A DNA stretch of 64,000 nucleotides from Myxococcales bacterium (GTDB lineage: Bacteria; Myxococcota_A; SURF-8), in assembly GCA_003598065.1 (NCBI GenBank), contig QZKR01000004.1, forward strand, positions 1 to 64,000. The letters run 5' to 3'. The notes under the pieces were generated by a model, which was not told where the DNA came from, searched no databases, and was given only the letters and a program-made list of their open reading frames with translations. This document shows positions 51,796 through 60,461 of the stretch, piece after piece. The position numbers and the translations under genes were made by a program. Every line of letters begins with the position of its first letter. Position 1 is the first letter of the stretch.

Positions 51796-52830
51796 CTATT
51801 TTTCCGGTTCCAGCAATTCCGCGCCGGCGCTCCGCTTGCGCAAGGCGCGAAGAAAGCGCGCGGCCAGTTCTTCGGCAAGCTGCGGATAATCCAGCTTGAT
51901 CTTGGTCAGGTCCACCCGGCCGCCGGCTATCATCTCGTGGCCGCCGCCCTTGCCGAGATCGGCGGCGACCTGCTGGATCAGCTCGCCGGCGTTGGCGTCG
52001 CGGTAGCTGGTGCGGATGGAGAAATAGGCCCGGTCGTTGTGGCGACCGGTGACGAAGGTCCACTTGATGCCCTTGAGACGCAGGAGACGATCGGCCGCTT
52101 CGGCGACGCTGTCCGGCGTGTCAATCTCGTCCAGAGAGGTGACGAGCGCGTCGTTGTAGATGCGGGCGTGCTGCAAACCGTGATGAAGGGCGCGGAAATA
52201 ATCGCGCGACAATTCGGCGTAGACGATTTCGTAGAGCAGCTTGAAATCAACCTGAGAGAAAAGGAAAAAATAGGCGCGGCGATCGGCCGCGCCCGATTCG
52301 CGGCCCAGATCCTGCGTTTCGCTTTTGAGCGCGTAGAACAGAGCCGTCGCTTCTTTCGCCGTGAGGTCCAACTTGTGCGCCAGCACATATTCGAGCGTGA
52401 TCGTTCCGGTTGCGCCGTATTTCAGCCGGATGTCCACCCAGGGAATAGCCCGCGTCGTCGGCAGGCGGCGGTGGTGATCGATGACGGCATTGACGGTCCG
52501 CCGCCCGTCCACAAAGGTGTTGCCGGCGCCCGGCTGGCTATCGACGGTGACGATGAAATCGAATTCCTCTTTTTTGATCGTTCCGGCCCGGACCAGCGGG
52601 ATGCCGCAACTGGCGGCCATCTGGCGGTTTTCGGCGCGGCCAAGGATGCCGCCGTAGGCGATGACGCAGGGTACGCCGTAGGCGGCGGTGAGGATTTTGC
52701 TCATGCAAAGGCCGGCGGCGATGCAGTCCGGATCGGGATTGTCGTGAAGCGCAACCAGGGCGCGCATGCCGGGGCGCAAGGCTCCTTTGAGAAAATCGAC
52801 GAATTCTTCGCTGCGCTTGGTGATCCGCAT
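51796..52830 (-). CDS. DHH/DHHA1 phosphoesterase (NrnA-like)
   Basis: Cytoplasmic phosphodiesterase of 344 residues, a family that degrades nanoRNA, pAp or c-di-AMP. Motifs: ALHDNPDPDCIAA (metal site with H29, D30, D33, D35), TVDSQPGAG (D97), NAVIDHHRR (DHH at 118-120), and the DHHA1 motif GGGHEMIAGG near residue 300. No CBS, GGDEF or membrane part, so it is of NrnA type. Co-transcribed with the giant periplasmic protein gene. Note the usual HxD in motif I is HDNPDPD, normal for the group. Whether it prefers pGpG-like nanoRNA or pAp cannot be told. Confidence 0.9.
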   Translation of the reverse strand: MRITKRSEEFVDFLKGALRPGMRALVALHDNPDPDCIAAGLCMSKILTAAYGVPCVIAYGGILGRAENRQMAASCGIPLVRAGTIKKEEFDFIVTVDSQPGAGNTFVDGRRTVNAVIDHHRRLPTTRAIPWVDIRLKYGATGTITLEYVLAHKLDLTAKEATALFYALKSETQDLGRESGAADRRAYFFLFSQVDFKLLYEIVYAELSRDYFRALHHGLQHARIYNDALVTSLDEIDTPDSVAEAADRLLRLKGIKWTFVTGRHNDRAYFSIRTSYRDANAGELIQQVAADLGKGGGHEMIAGGRVDLTKIKLDYPQLAEELAARFLRALRKRSAGAELLEPEK

Positions 52831-52990
52831 TCCGCGCCCTTATTCCCGCCGGACTATGGGGGACGTATGGATGCCGATACCTCTATCACAATTCATCCCG
52901 GGCTTCCATAGGAAAGCAACCATTTGTTTCCCGTGTTCGCCGATATATGGTACGTTTCCCGCGGGTCAGTCGATCGGTCGGACAGCGGTG

Positions 52991-53019
52991 TTGATTCCTC
53001 CTGACGGCTTTGCTAGAAT
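52991..53019 (+). promoter_or_regulatory. sigma70 promoter of the HEAT-repeat gene
   Basis: TTGATT (52991-52996) and TAGAAT (53014-53019) are 17 bases apart; leader about 63 bases. Confidence 0.6.
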
Positions 53020-53088
53020 GCCGCCCGATCAGACGTCATATTTACGGGGCGCCACAAGCCAAACTGTCAACATAGGATAGAGGCTGCC

Positions 53089-55515
53089 ATGATTCTATTC
53101 CTCAGCCCCACGGAAGCCGAAGAGTCGGCGCTTCCGTCCGTGGTCGAACAGGCGAAGCAGAACCGCCTGGTGGTCGATTTCATCACTTCCATGCGCGCCA
53201 CGGTGGTCAGCCTGGGCATCTACCCGCCGGGTTCGGCGACGATCGCCAACGCCGTGGAAAAAGTGGCGGAACAGTTGCGCAAGGTGCTGGAAGCGCAGCC
53301 GACGACGACGCTGTCCGAGGTGAGCGGCCGACTGATGGTCGATGATCGCCAGTTGGACAGCCGCGACCAGAAAAAAGCGCCGGTGGTGGATTTTCTCACC
53401 TCGATGATCGAGCGCAAGATTCAGAGCATCACGTTCAAAACCAACACGAGCACCAAGGAACTTATCGATTTTCTCGTCATCCTCTCCAGGAAACCCGAAG
53501 ACCTCAAGCAATTTGGGCCGGTGCCCGAGCAGTTGACGTCGAAAGGCATCAAGAACATCCAGCTTAACGAGCGGATCTACGTCGCCACCTCCGTCGAGGA
53601 GCAGGAAGAGGCCAAAAAGCGCGAAGGCATGCTGAAGCGCATGCTCGCCGCGGAGGCCATCGACCTCAACCGCAAGGATATCGACGATCTGCTCTCCGAC
53701 AAGGACGCCTTCCAGGCCGCTTTGAAGGCGCTGGCTGGCGCGGACAGGAAAGAAGAAATCGGCGAAGACCCCGTCGAGCGTGCGACTTACATTCAGGGAA
53801 GGACCCGGCAAGTCAAGGAAATGGTGCAGCGCACGAGCGCTATTGTGCAATCCATCCAGGATGAGCAACAGCGCAGCACCTTCCGTGAGGGTCTGGCGGA
53901 AATGATGGCCGACCTGGACCCGGAAATTCTCGTCAAGGATTTCCTCGAAGAACAGCAAAACCCGACGGCCATCGGTCAGCTGGATCTCCAGCCAATGATT
54001 TTTCAGAAGTTGGGGGCGGAGAAATCTATTCGGCTCACCGGCGAGATTATCGGGCAGATAGAAAAAACCCGTTCTCTGGTCGGACAAGTGCCCGCGGAAC
54101 AGCTCAAGTCCCGCCTTGAGGCGCTCAAAAAGATGCTGGGAAATGTGATGCAGGGCGCGCAGGGAAAGGAGCACCTGCCCCAGATCGCCGAGTTGCTGAT
54201 GAAGGCGGGACTGGTCAAAGGCGAGGCGCTTGAAAAAATGAAAGCTCAGGCGGCTCAGGCGGCTCAAGCCGCTCAGACTGAGGCCGCTCCCGCCGCCGAA
54301 ACCGCTTCCGCCGCCAAGCCGGTCCAGATTCAATTCGTGGAGAGCGACGGGTCGGTGGATGATGAAATCCTCTTCAAGGTGATGAGGAACTTCACCCGCA
54401 TTCCCAAACCGCAGGTTCCCGGGGTTGTTGAGGGGCTGTCGGACATTATCGCTGAAGTCGTCTTCCATGAGCATGTCGGCGACCTTGTCGATGGCATGAT
54501 CCAGCGCATGGTCGAGGAGAAGGAGTACTCGACGATCTACACGGCCTGCGCCGAGTTCCTCGAAAAACTTTGTAAAGAATTGATTTTCAATGAAAAGTAC
54601 GATGCGGCAAAGAAAATTGTCGGCCTCTTCCACGAGCACGCCGACCCCAAAATCGACCGGCATTACGATCAGAAGAAGCATGCCTTCCGAGTCATCGACT
54701 CCATCGCTTCCGAGGAAGTGACCCGAATGCTGCTGACGGTCTATCAGCACGGCGAGGAGGAAGCCCGGCAGGAAGTGGGTGCGCTGATCGTCAAGCTCGG
54801 CCAGCGGATGTTGACCGCGCTTCTCGAATTGCTGAAATCCAGCGAGGACCGCAGCATGCGGCGGCACATCATCAATCTGCTCAAACAGATGGGCCAGCCG
54901 GTGATCGAGGCGATCCGCCTGGAGTTGACCAACGCCGAGAACGCCTGGTACGTGGTCCGCAATCTCGTCATTATGATGTCGGAGATGGGCGGAACGGAAC
55001 ATGCCGAGTGGCTGCAACCGCTTCTGTCGCACGGCGAACCGCGGGTGCGTCGCGAAGCGGTCAAGGCGTTGGCGCAACTGGACCCGCAGGGATCCGTTGA
55101 GTTTATCCGCATGGCGTTGCAGGACAGCGACATCAGCGTTCGCGGCTACACGATTTCCACGCTCGGCGCCCTGCGCGACACGCCCTCGATCCCGCAGATC
55201 GCCGAGCTGATCGGCAAGCGCACCAAAATGCAGGTGGAAGAGGAGGAGCAGCTTCAGCTCGACGCGATCACCGCCATGGCCAAAATGAACGATCCCTCGG
55301 TAGTGCCGTACCTGCTCACGGCGCTCAAGAAGGAAGGTTTGTTTTCCGGAACGCGCACCAAGTCGCCGCAGATCCGCGCCCGCGCTTGCTTCGCGCTGGC
55401 CCCCTATCCTTCGGAGGAAGTGGCGAAGGCGATCAAAGCCGCTACGAAGGATGGCAACCCGATCGTCGCCGAAGCGGCCAAATCCGTCATGCCGCGCATG
55501 GCGAGATACCTGTAG
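53089..55515 (+). CDS. HEAT-repeat scaffold protein
   Basis: Cytoplasmic protein of 808 residues. The N-terminal 400 residues are helical, with a Q/E/K-rich central part and a low-complexity linker at about 384-408 (AQAAQAAQAAQTEAAPAAE). The C-terminal 250 residues hold HEAT/armadillo-like repeats (VRREAVKALAQLDPQGSVEFIRMALQD, VRGYTISTLGALRDTPSIPQIAELIG). Such proteins are scaffolds; no catalytic motif. A good promoter lies at 52991-53019. The gene stands alone and ends exactly at a dispersed repeat (55513-55587). Confidence 0.8.
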   Translation: MILFLSPTEAEESALPSVVEQAKQNRLVVDFITSMRATVVSLGIYPPGSATIANAVEKVAEQLRKVLEAQPTTTLSEVSGRLMVDDRQLDSRDQKKAPVVDFLTSMIERKIQSITFKTNTSTKELIDFLVILSRKPEDLKQFGPVPEQLTSKGIKNIQLNERIYVATSVEEQEEAKKREGMLKRMLAAEAIDLNRKDIDDLLSDKDAFQAALKALAGADRKEEIGEDPVERATYIQGRTRQVKEMVQRTSAIVQSIQDEQQRSTFREGLAEMMADLDPEILVKDFLEEQQNPTAIGQLDLQPMIFQKLGAEKSIRLTGEIIGQIEKTRSLVGQVPAEQLKSRLEALKKMLGNVMQGAQGKEHLPQIAELLMKAGLVKGEALEKMKAQAAQAAQAAQTEAAPAAETASAAKPVQIQFVESDGSVDDEILFKVMRNFTRIPKPQVPGVVEGLSDIIAEVVFHEHVGDLVDGMIQRMVEEKEYSTIYTACAEFLEKLCKELIFNEKYDAAKKIVGLFHEHADPKIDRHYDQKKHAFRVIDSIASEEVTRMLLTVYQHGEEEARQEVGALIVKLGQRMLTALLELLKSSEDRSMRRHIINLLKQMGQPVIEAIRLELTNAENAWYVVRNLVIMMSEMGGTEHAEWLQPLLSHGEPRVRREAVKALAQLDPQGSVEFIRMALQDSDISVRGYTISTLGALRDTPSIPQIAELIGKRTKMQVEEEEQLQLDAITAMAKMNDPSVVPYLLTALKKEGLFSGTRTKSPQIRARACFALAPYPSEEVAKAIKAATKDGNPIVAEAAKSVMPRMARYL

Positions 55516-55587
55516 GATGGGTAACTTGTTACCCATCAAATTCATGATTCGGAAATGATGGGTAAAGAATTTACCCATCCTACGCCT
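55513..55587 (+). repeat. GATGGG paired-hairpin repeat, best copy
   Basis: Two hairpins, GATGGGTAACTTGTTACCCATC and GATGGGTAAAGAATTTACCCATC in outline, joined by AAATTCATGATTCGGAAAT, then CTACGCC. It starts at the stop codon of the HEAT gene and probably ends that transcript. Confidence 0.8.
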
Positions 55588-55652
55588 ACACCTGCTAGCA
55601 GGATGGATCATACTGCGCTGAGGCGCGGGATGCTCTTTTCAGGAGTTCCAAA

Positions 55653-56807
55653 ATGCTTGTGAACAGATTGACGATTCGAAACTACCGGGTATTGAAAGAT
55701 GTTGCGCTGGACCTTGGCTCTTTGAACGTATTTATCGGGCCGAACGGGTCGGGCAAAACGACTTTGCTCGAAGTGTTCGGTTTGCTCGCACGCGGTGTTA
55801 GGAAACAACTGAAAGATAGCATTTCCAACCAGGGAGGTTTGCTTGGCTTGCGCTCCGTCGGCGGCAAGCCAAACGATCCGCTGTCCATCGAGCTTTCGGT
55901 GGGAGCGTATAATTACGCGATAGAACTTAAAACATTGGGCCAAGGCTACGTCATCGACCGCGAATTGCTGACGGTGAAGAAGAAAATTCTGCTGGATAGA
56001 ACGGCCACGAAAGCATTGTATCGCAAGGGCAACAAGCTGGTGGGCGCGCAGAAAGACCAGAAGAAGGCGGGAGCGGCAAAAGGTACGGAAGGCTTCGACG
56101 AAGCCGAATTGTTATTGGCCCAAGTGCCGACATGGAACGAGAAGGAGCTGGACGAGTTCCGATTTCTGATCGGGTCGTTTGCAGAATTCATCACCTTCTA
56201 TGCGGGCTTCGCAGCAAATGTTCGTTTGCCTCAAATACTGGAACCTGGTTGGCTCATGCCGGGTATCGATGGATCGAAACTAGTTCCTGCCCTCAACAAC
56301 ATCAAAAGCAGCTATCCGGATGCATACCAACGCATTTTTGAGACACTACAAGTGGCATTCCCTGATCTCAAGGATCTGACATTTCCACCTGTTTCGTTCG
56401 GTCAGGCTTTGTTGCGGTGGTGGGAGAACAACGAAAGGGGATTCTTCCACAGCCAACTTTCGGAAGGTACGTTACGCTTCCTGTGTCTCGTGACGATGTT
56501 GCTCTCGCCGGCGTTGCCGCCCTTAGTCGTCATCGATGAGCCAGAAGTGTCCATGCACCCAGAGATGTTGATGATCCTGGCTGGGCTGCTGAAGGAAGCC
56601 TCTCTGCGCAGCCAGATCTTGGTTGCCACGCACTCGGAGCGCCTGATCCGCTGGTTGGAACCCAAACACGTCGTCATATGCAACAAGGAAGACGGTTTTG
56701 CCCGGCTTGTGCGCGCCGATTCCGCCGAACTTAATCTCAAGGATTGGCTTCAAAAGTATACATTGGACCAACTCTGGCTGATGGGCGAGCTTGGGGGGCG
56801 GCCGTGA
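55653..56807 (+). CDS. AAA-family (SMC/RecF-like) ATPase of an ATPase-DUF4276 pair
   Basis: Cytoplasmic ATPase of 384 residues. The N-terminus VNRLTIRNYRVLKDVALDLGSLNVF is the usual beta start of AAA15/AAA21 ATPases, then Walker A GPNGSGKT (29-36). An intervening helical region is Lys/Gln-rich. Near residues 288-302 is Walker B VVIDEPEVSMHPE and then ILVATHSERLI (D-loop and H-loop). Such ATPases are common with TOPRIM-type nucleases in defence (OLD/Gabija/PARIS style). Its stop overlaps the GTG of the DUF4276 gene (GTGA), so both are one unit. AGGAG lies 8 bases upstream of the ATG. The DNA is less GC-rich than neighbouring genes. Confidence 0.87.
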   Translation: MLVNRLTIRNYRVLKDVALDLGSLNVFIGPNGSGKTTLLEVFGLLARGVRKQLKDSISNQGGLLGLRSVGGKPNDPLSIELSVGAYNYAIELKTLGQGYVIDRELLTVKKKILLDRTATKALYRKGNKLVGAQKDQKKAGAAKGTEGFDEAELLLAQVPTWNEKELDEFRFLIGSFAEFITFYAGFAANVRLPQILEPGWLMPGIDGSKLVPALNNIKSSYPDAYQRIFETLQVAFPDLKDLTFPPVSFGQALLRWWENNERGFFHSQLSEGTLRFLCLVTMLLSPALPPLVVIDEPEVSMHPEMLMILAGLLKEASLRSQILVATHSERLIRWLEPKHVVICNKEDGFARLVRADSAELNLKDWLQKYTLDQLWLMGELGGRP

Positions 56808-57433
56808 GCGGCAGAGGCCACGAAATCGTTCTGCTGATAGAAGGGGAGACGGAGACAGCCGTCAAATCCATCTTCAAGCAGTTTTTGGATGCGCGTTGCG
56901 ATGCCGAAAACAAACCGAAAGTCCGCCTGACTACCAAACCGCTTGGCTCGGGTCTTCTCAACGAAGAAACTGTCAAAGATCAATTGGCCATGAACCTCGG
57001 GCGCTCCGGTGTAAAGGGCGTGGTGGCGTTGATTGATGTGGTCTGTTCCGGGCGACCCCAGCAGTTCAAGAATGCGGCGGAAGCAATCGCATTTCTGGGC
57101 GGCATAGCTCCGAATGAAGACCGCTACCACCCACATGCGGCGCAGTACGACTTCGAAGCTTGGTTGCTGCCGTATTGGGACGAAATCTGCAAAAGGGTCG
57201 GCAGGCGACAAGGAGCCCCTGGAGCCAACCCGGAGAATGTGAACCACAACCATCCGCCTTCCTGGCACTTGGAGAAATTGCATCGACTGGCGGGCAAGAA
57301 ATATAACAAGCCCATCGACGGGAAAGCCATCCTGACCGGCAAAGACCTGCTTGTGAGCGCCCGGCAATGCCCACAGTTCAAGCTCTTTCTGAACAGCCTG
57401 CTGTATTTCGCCGGTTGCCGACTTCTGCCGTAA
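56804..57433 (+). CDS. DUF4276 TOPRIM-like partner of the AAA ATPase
   Basis: A 209-residue protein of the DUF4276 family, which is thought to have a TOPRIM-like nuclease fold. The first motif is IVLLIEGETETAVK (E13 and E17 as the expected metal Glu). The second strand is VVALIDVV, where TOPRIM proteins usually have DxD; here only D78 is present and position 80 is Val. Then YHPHAAQYDFEAWLLPYWDEI is the DUF4276 core. The GTG start overlaps the ATPase stop by 4 bases, with GGGGGG-rich sequence upstream. Function as an effector nuclease is inference. Convergent with the lipase gene at 57448. Confidence 0.8.
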   Translation: MSGRGHEIVLLIEGETETAVKSIFKQFLDARCDAENKPKVRLTTKPLGSGLLNEETVKDQLAMNLGRSGVKGVVALIDVVCSGRPQQFKNAAEAIAFLGGIAPNEDRYHPHAAQYDFEAWLLPYWDEICKRVGRRQGAPGANPENVNHNHPPSWHLEKLHRLAGKKYNKPIDGKAILTGKDLLVSARQCPQFKLFLNSLLYFAGCRLLP

Positions 57434-57447
57434 AAGGCGTGTGCTTT

Positions 57448-58227
57448 TTATGTTGTTTTCCCCTCCAGCGCCTGGGCCACTTTCACGAAACAGCGCGGAT
57501 CGATCAGGTAGCTGTAATGCGTGAACGGCGTGGCGTCCACGGCCTCCGCGCCCTCTGCGGTGGCGGACTCCGCCGGCAAGACGAACAGATCGTTGCGGCT
57601 GAAGAACGTCGCGCCCCGGACGCCTTTCGGCCAGCCCATGGCGGCGAGCCGGCGCATCAGCTCGCTGTCGGGCCGCAGGGCGCGGGTGACCTCGGTGTTG
57701 GCGAAGCGCGCGGAGTAGGTGCCCTTATGCGGCGCGCCCATTGTAATCAGGGTCCGCGCCGCGCCGTCCAGACCGGGTTCGCTCAGGGCCAAGCGGGCGA
57801 CGAGGCCGCCCATGCTGTGGGCGATCAGGTCCACCGACTCCGAGCCGGTCGCCTGCCGCACGTCTTGGATGAAATGCGCCAGGGCCACGGCCATCTGCTC
57901 GATCGTCTGGCCGGGGTCGAAATGGATTTTGTAGCTGCGCTTGCGGCCATAGAGCCGCAGGTAGAGCGCCATCAGCAGAAAATTGCCTCGGTTCCCGCCG
58001 AGACCGTGGACGAAAATCAGCGGCGGGTGCCCGTCGGGCTCGCCCGGGGCAATCGGCTCGCGCCGGGAGACGAACAGCGAAAAGCTCAAGAGGGGGACGT
58101 GCGCCAGGTGGCGCGTCACGTCCGGATCGATGGCGTGATAGCCCTCCGCCACCTTGCGGCCGGCCGTCATCGCCGTTTTGGCCGCCCCCGCGCCGATCAG
58201 CGACAACACGTCGCGCCAGTCTTTCAT
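57448..58227 (-). CDS. PGAP1/lipase-class alpha/beta hydrolase
   Basis: Hydrolase of 259 residues without a signal peptide. Oxyanion loop: FVHGLGGNRGNF. Nucleophile: S138 in IAHSMGGLVARLAL. Asp is likely in FFSRNDLFV and His in FTHYSYLID. The match is to the triacylglycerol-lipase/PGAP1-like group, with APHKGTYSARFA after the second strand, as in that group. AAAGG 7 bases before the ATG at 58227 favours it over the ATG at 58233. Cytoplasmic location by sequence; substrate unknown. Confidence 0.83.
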   Translation of the reverse strand: MKDWRDVLSLIGAGAAKTAMTAGRKVAEGYHAIDPDVTRHLAHVPLLSFSLFVSRREPIAPGEPDGHPPLIFVHGLGGNRGNFLLMALYLRLYGRKRSYKIHFDPGQTIEQMAVALAHFIQDVRQATGSESVDLIAHSMGGLVARLALSEPGLDGAARTLITMGAPHKGTYSARFANTEVTRALRPDSELMRRLAAMGWPKGVRGATFFSRNDLFVLPAESATAEGAEAVDATPFTHYSYLIDPRCFVKVAQALEGKTT

Positions 58228-58420
58228 CGCCATGCCTTTCGTTCAGCAGTTCGTCGCCATCATAACACAGCAGCGTTCTCCCGCGCCGCGAAAGATGCAT
58301 CGCCGCCCCTGTTACATAAAGGCATTGAAGTTGTCTTCTGAGTGGGTGAGCGGAGGGGAAATGGCGTATGCTAGAAAACCGTCGGCTCCTTCTCGTTAGA
58401 GGTTGGCAGAGGTAGGATAG

Positions 58421-59710
58421 ATGACCGGCTTTTGGCGAAAAATGAAGTGGTGGATCATCGGGGTGGTTTTGGTGCTGGGCGTGGGGGGATATTTCGGCCG
58501 GGACTGGTTTTCGTCCGGAAAACCCCAGATCCAGTACGAGACGGCCCTTGTCGAGCGCGGGGCGATCAAGGCCAAGGTCACCGCTACGGGCACGCTCTCG
58601 GCGCTGGTGACGGTGCTGGTGGGAACTCAGGTTTCCGGCCGCCTCCAGGAAATTCTGGTCGATTTCAACTCCGAGGTGAAGAAAGGGGACGTGCTGGCCC
58701 GGATCGATCCGCAGTTCTTCTCCGCCGCCGTGGCGCAGGCGAAGGCGAATCTGCAGTTCGCCGAGGCCAACGCGGAAAAAGCGGAAGTCCAGGTCGCCGA
58801 CGCCCAGCGGCAACTGAACAGGCTGAAGGCGCTGGCGGCCGAGAGCCACGTCTCGCAAGCCGACGTGGACGCGGCCGAGTCCAATCTGGATCTGGCCAAG
58901 GCGCAGCTCAAGGCCGCCAAGGGGTCGCTGGCCCAGGCCAGGGCCGCTTTGAAGCAGGCGGACGTCAACCTCGGCTATACGACGATTTCCTCGCCGATCA
59001 ACGGCGTCGTCGTTTCGCGCAACGTCGATGTGGGCCAGACCGTCGCCGCGTCGTTTCAGGCGCCGACGCTGTTTACGATCGCCGAGGACCTGCGGCGGAT
59101 GCAGGTGGACACCAACGTCTCCGAGGCGGACGTGGGGAAGCTGTCGGCCGGCATGACGGCGGCGTTCACAGTGGACGCCTATCCTCATGACGTTTTCAAC
59201 GGCGCGGTGCGCCAGATCCGCAACGCCCCGCAGACCCTCCAGAACGTCGTAACCTACGACGCCGTGATCGACGTCGAAAACCCCGACCTCAAGCTGAAGC
59301 CGGGCATGACCGCCAGCGTCGCCTTCGTCTACGCCGAGCGAGACGACGTTTTGCTGATCCCGAATACGGCGCTGCGCTTCCGGGCGATCCCGGAAATGCT
59401 GAATCCGGAACCGGCCGAGGAGGAGAGCGCCGAAGGCGCGGCGCTGGCGGATACGAAACGCCAGCGCGGTCCGGAAAAGAGCGGCCCGCCGGCGCCGGAT
59501 CGGAAATCGGTGTGGGTGTTGCGGGACGGACAGGCGCAGGAATTTTCGATTCGCATCGGCATTTCCGACGGCAGCCGGACCGAGCTGGTGGAGGGCGACC
59601 TCAAGGAAAACGACGAAGTCGTCATCGACGCCACGGGCGGGGAAGACGACGCCGCCCCCAGGGGGTTGATGCCAGGTCCGAGGCCGCGTGGAATGCGCCG
59701 TGCTTTCTGA
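58421..59710 (+). CDS. macA: MacA-type periplasmic adaptor
   Basis: Membrane-anchored adaptor of 429 residues; one N-terminal helix (KWWIIGVVLVLGVGGYF), lipoyl half with VLVGTQVSGRLQEILVDF, a helical hairpin (about residues 100-185, Ala/Gln-rich), the second lipoyl half with TTISSPINGVVVSRNVD, then beta-barrel and membrane-proximal domains. It carries a Pro/Glu-rich insert at about residues 325-360. Part of a complete macA-macB(ATPase)-macB(permease) operon, so it likely links the pump to TolC. GAGGTAGGATAG is upstream of the ATG. Confidence 0.92.
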   Translation: MTGFWRKMKWWIIGVVLVLGVGGYFGRDWFSSGKPQIQYETALVERGAIKAKVTATGTLSALVTVLVGTQVSGRLQEILVDFNSEVKKGDVLARIDPQFFSAAVAQAKANLQFAEANAEKAEVQVADAQRQLNRLKALAAESHVSQADVDAAESNLDLAKAQLKAAKGSLAQARAALKQADVNLGYTTISSPINGVVVSRNVDVGQTVAASFQAPTLFTIAEDLRRMQVDTNVSEADVGKLSAGMTAAFTVDAYPHDVFNGAVRQIRNAPQTLQNVVTYDAVIDVENPDLKLKPGMTASVAFVYAERDDVLLIPNTALRFRAIPEMLNPEPAEEESAEGAALADTKRQRGPEKSGPPAPDRKSVWVLRDGQAQEFSIRIGISDGSRTELVEGDLKENDEVVIDATGGEDDAAPRGLMPGPRPRGMRRAF

Positions 59711-59717
59711 GAGTTTG

Positions 59718-60461
59718 ATGTCAAATACTCAACCATTGGTTGAAGTCAGGGACGTCACCAAAATCTACCGGGCGGGCGATGTGGATGTGCTCGCCTTGCA
59801 GTCGGTCAGCCTCGCCATTCAGCCGAGCGAGTTCGTGGCGATCATGGGCGCGTCGGGGTCCGGCAAATCCACCCTGATGAACATCCTCGGCTGTCTGGAT
59901 CGTCCGACCTCCGGAAGGTATTTCCTGGAGGGGAGGGAGGTTTCGACGCTTTCCCCCGGCGAACTGGCGGACGTGCGGAACCGCTCGCTGGGGTTCGTGT
60001 TTCAAAGCTTCAATCTCCTGCCCCGAACCAGCGGCCTGGAGAACGTGGAGTTGCCGCTTCTCTATGCGGGGGTGTCAGGCCGCGAGCGTCGCCGCCGGGC
60101 GGAGGAGGCGCTTCGTCAGGTGGGTCTGGCCGACCGCATGCACCATTATTCGAACCAGCTTTCCGGCGGCCAGCAGCAGCGCGTCGCCATCGCCCGCGCC
60201 CTGGCCGCCCGGCCGCGCCTCATCCTCGCCGACGAGCCCACCGGCAACCTGGATTCGCGCACCAGCCTGGAAATCATGGCCCTCTTCCAGGATCTGGGGC
60301 GCATGGGGATGACGATCATCCTGGTCACGCACGAAGCGGACATCGCCGAGCACGCCTCGCGCGTGGTGGTGATGAAGGACGGGCGGATTCTCTCCGATCA
60401 TGAGCAGACCCCCAGGGTCGCCCGGCCGGCGGCAAGCGTCATGGAAGGGGCGTCGCCATGA
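59718..60461 (+). CDS. MacB-type ABC ATPase
   Basis: Cytoplasmic ATPase of 247 residues: Walker A GASGSGKS (44-51), Q-loop FQSFNLLPRTS, signature QLSGGQQQRVAIARAL, Walker B LILADEPTGNLDS, H-loop VTHE. Class MacB/LolD. Starts 7 bases after macA, and its stop overlaps the permease ATG (ATGA, 60458-60461). The longer frame from 59688 only re-reads the macA end. Confidence 0.94.
   Translation: MSNTQPLVEVRDVTKIYRAGDVDVLALQSVSLAIQPSEFVAIMGASGSGKSTLMNILGCLDRPTSGRYFLEGREVSTLSPGELADVRNRSLGFVFQSFNLLPRTSGLENVELPLLYAGVSGRERRRRAEEALRQVGLADRMHHYSNQLSGGQQQRVAIARALAARPRLILADEPTGNLDSRTSLEIMALFQDLGRMGMTIILVTHEADIAEHASRVVVMKDGRILSDHEQTPRVARPAASVMEGASP

Noticed and set aside
53095-55611. 838-residue minus-strand frame
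   Set aside because: Antisense of the HEAT gene, which has promoter and repeat structure in its favour; Leu/His-rich shadow.
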